The notes under the pieces are model-generated. The model saw nothing but the letters and a program-made list of their open reading frames with translations, ran no database searches and was not told the origin of the DNA. From positions 1 to 6,517 of the forward strand of contig NZ_CALIMQ010000096.1 of assembly GCF_938045535.1 (NCBI RefSeq): DNA of 6,517 nucleotides. Reading direction: 5' to 3'. This document shows positions 5,897-6,517 of the stretch, one piece after another. Position numbers and translations under genes: made by a program. How positions within the stretch are numbered: the stretch's first letter is position 1; every line of letters starts with the position of its first letter. This DNA is from an uncultured Campylobacter sp. (GTDB lineage Bacteria; Campylobacterota; Campylobacteria; Campylobacterales; Campylobacteraceae).

Positions 5897-6517
5897 ATGA
5901 AAGAGACATTCAATCGTTGGCAAGTTTTAGCTGCATCAACTGCTATTCTCCTCTGTACAGGGGCAGTCTATTCTTTTTCCGTTTTCGCTGGGCCTCTAAG
6001 TTCTTCAACAGGCTGGTCAATGTCCGAAATCATGCTCGCATTTGCAATTAACTCAGCAATCGGACCGATCCCCATGATTCTCGGAGGTTATTTGGTAGAC
6101 AAGGGATATGTAAAATGGACAATCGCCCTTGGGGCCCTTCTCTTTGCTAGCGGCTTTTATCTAACTGGTTATGCTAGTTCACCAGCCATGCTCTATCTGA
6201 CCTATGGTTTGATGGCAGGTCTTGGTCAAGGATTTGCTTATTCAGGAGCCCTCTCAAATTCTCTTCGTCTCTTCCCTGATAAACGTGGCTTAGCTTCTGG
6301 GATTCTAACAGGAGGTATGGGGTTTGCTGCAGTTATCGCGTCACCAGTTGCAAGTAGTCTCATTCAAAAACAAGATGCCTTCTTTGCTTTTCGAACAATC
6401 GGACTGGTCTATATTGTTGTTATTATCTGTGCAATTTTCTTCATCAAGGCAGCCCCAAGTGGTTACCAACCTACAGGTTGGAAAGCTCCAGCACAAACTA
6501 AACAAGGACCTGCTAAT
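5897..6517 (+). CDS. OFA-type major facilitator transporter, N-terminal half (cut by window edge)
   Basis: An ATG at 5897 opens 207 codons with no stop before the window ends. It covers the first six membrane segments (about residues 9-31, 45-65, 73-92, 97-119, 131-154 and 165-184) and the start of the central cytoplasmic loop; members are usually about 400 residues. GGYLVDKG (63-70) fits the loop 2-3 motif of the major facilitator superfamily. FPDKRGLASGILTGGMGF (126-143) is characteristic of the oxalate/formate antiporter (OFA, OxlT-like) family. Many OFA proteins, including those of streptococci, have no proven oxalate transport, so the substrate is open; a monocarboxylate is plausible. 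Codon choice (many CTC, CTT, TCA, GGA, CCA and ACA codons), the promoter and the ribosome-binding site all look like Streptococcus. The style differs clearly from the neighbouring dnaN operon, marking it as foreign DNA or an assembly join. Confidence 0.9.
   Translation, partial: MKETFNRWQVLAASTAILLCTGAVYSFSVFAGPLSSSTGWSMSEIMLAFAINSAIGPIPMILGGYLVDKGYVKWTIALGALLFASGFYLTGYASSPAMLYLTYGLMAGLGQGFAYSGALSNSLRLFPDKRGLASGILTGGMGFAAVIASPVASSLIQKQDAFFAFRTIGLVYIVVIICAIFFIKAAPSGYQPTGWKAPAQTKQGPAN

Noticed and set aside
1..6517. CRISPR array, tRNA, rRNA or phage genes
   Set aside because: No regularly spaced repeats, cloverleaf-like sequences, rRNA motifs or phage proteins were seen on either strand.

Overview
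The window joins two unlike pieces of DNA. Positions 1 to about 5604 look like a Campylobacter-type epsilonproteobacterial chromosome. The evidence is the dnaN-gyrB order, AT-rich coding with very frequent AAATTT/AAAATTTT words, a short Campylobacter-like QueF, and an HD-type protein of a kind I recall from this group. Positions from about 5820 to the right edge look like an oral Streptococcus or related Firmicute. They carry a consensus sigma-A promoter, a strong AAGGAGG ribosome-binding site and the N-terminal half of an OFA-type major facilitator transporter with Firmicute-like codon choice. AAATTT words essentially stop after about 5604. The species cannot be fixed from sequence alone; an oral Campylobacter (for example the gracilis/rectus/showae/concisus group) is my inference.

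Layout. On the minus strand, read from right to left, are dnaN (sliding clamp), gyrB (gyrase B), a membrane protein with degenerate GGDEF and EAL domains, queF (queuosine reductase) and the start of an HD-like protein cut by the left edge. The five genes are packed with gaps of 9 and 0 bp, then overlaps of 1 and 4 bp, so they probably form one translationally coupled operon. A 313-bp non-coding stretch (5584-5896) separates dnaN from the plus-strand transporter, which runs off the right edge. This stretch holds a candidate minus-strand -10 box for the dnaN operon, several weak DnaA-box-like words, a Rex-like palindrome and the transporter promoter.

How the genes relate. dnaN and gyrB serve replication and supercoiling. 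queF makes preQ1 for tRNA queuosine. The GGDEF/EAL protein keeps both folds but has lost the catalytic residues that can be checked, so it is probably a scaffold or sensor and not a c-di-GMP enzyme. dnaA, normally just upstream of dnaN, is missing and the transporter stands in its place. The simplest reading is a chimeric assembly of two co-resident oral bacteria, or less likely a recent transfer beside the replication origin. Apart from this junction and the degenerate signalling protein, I see no undescribed system.
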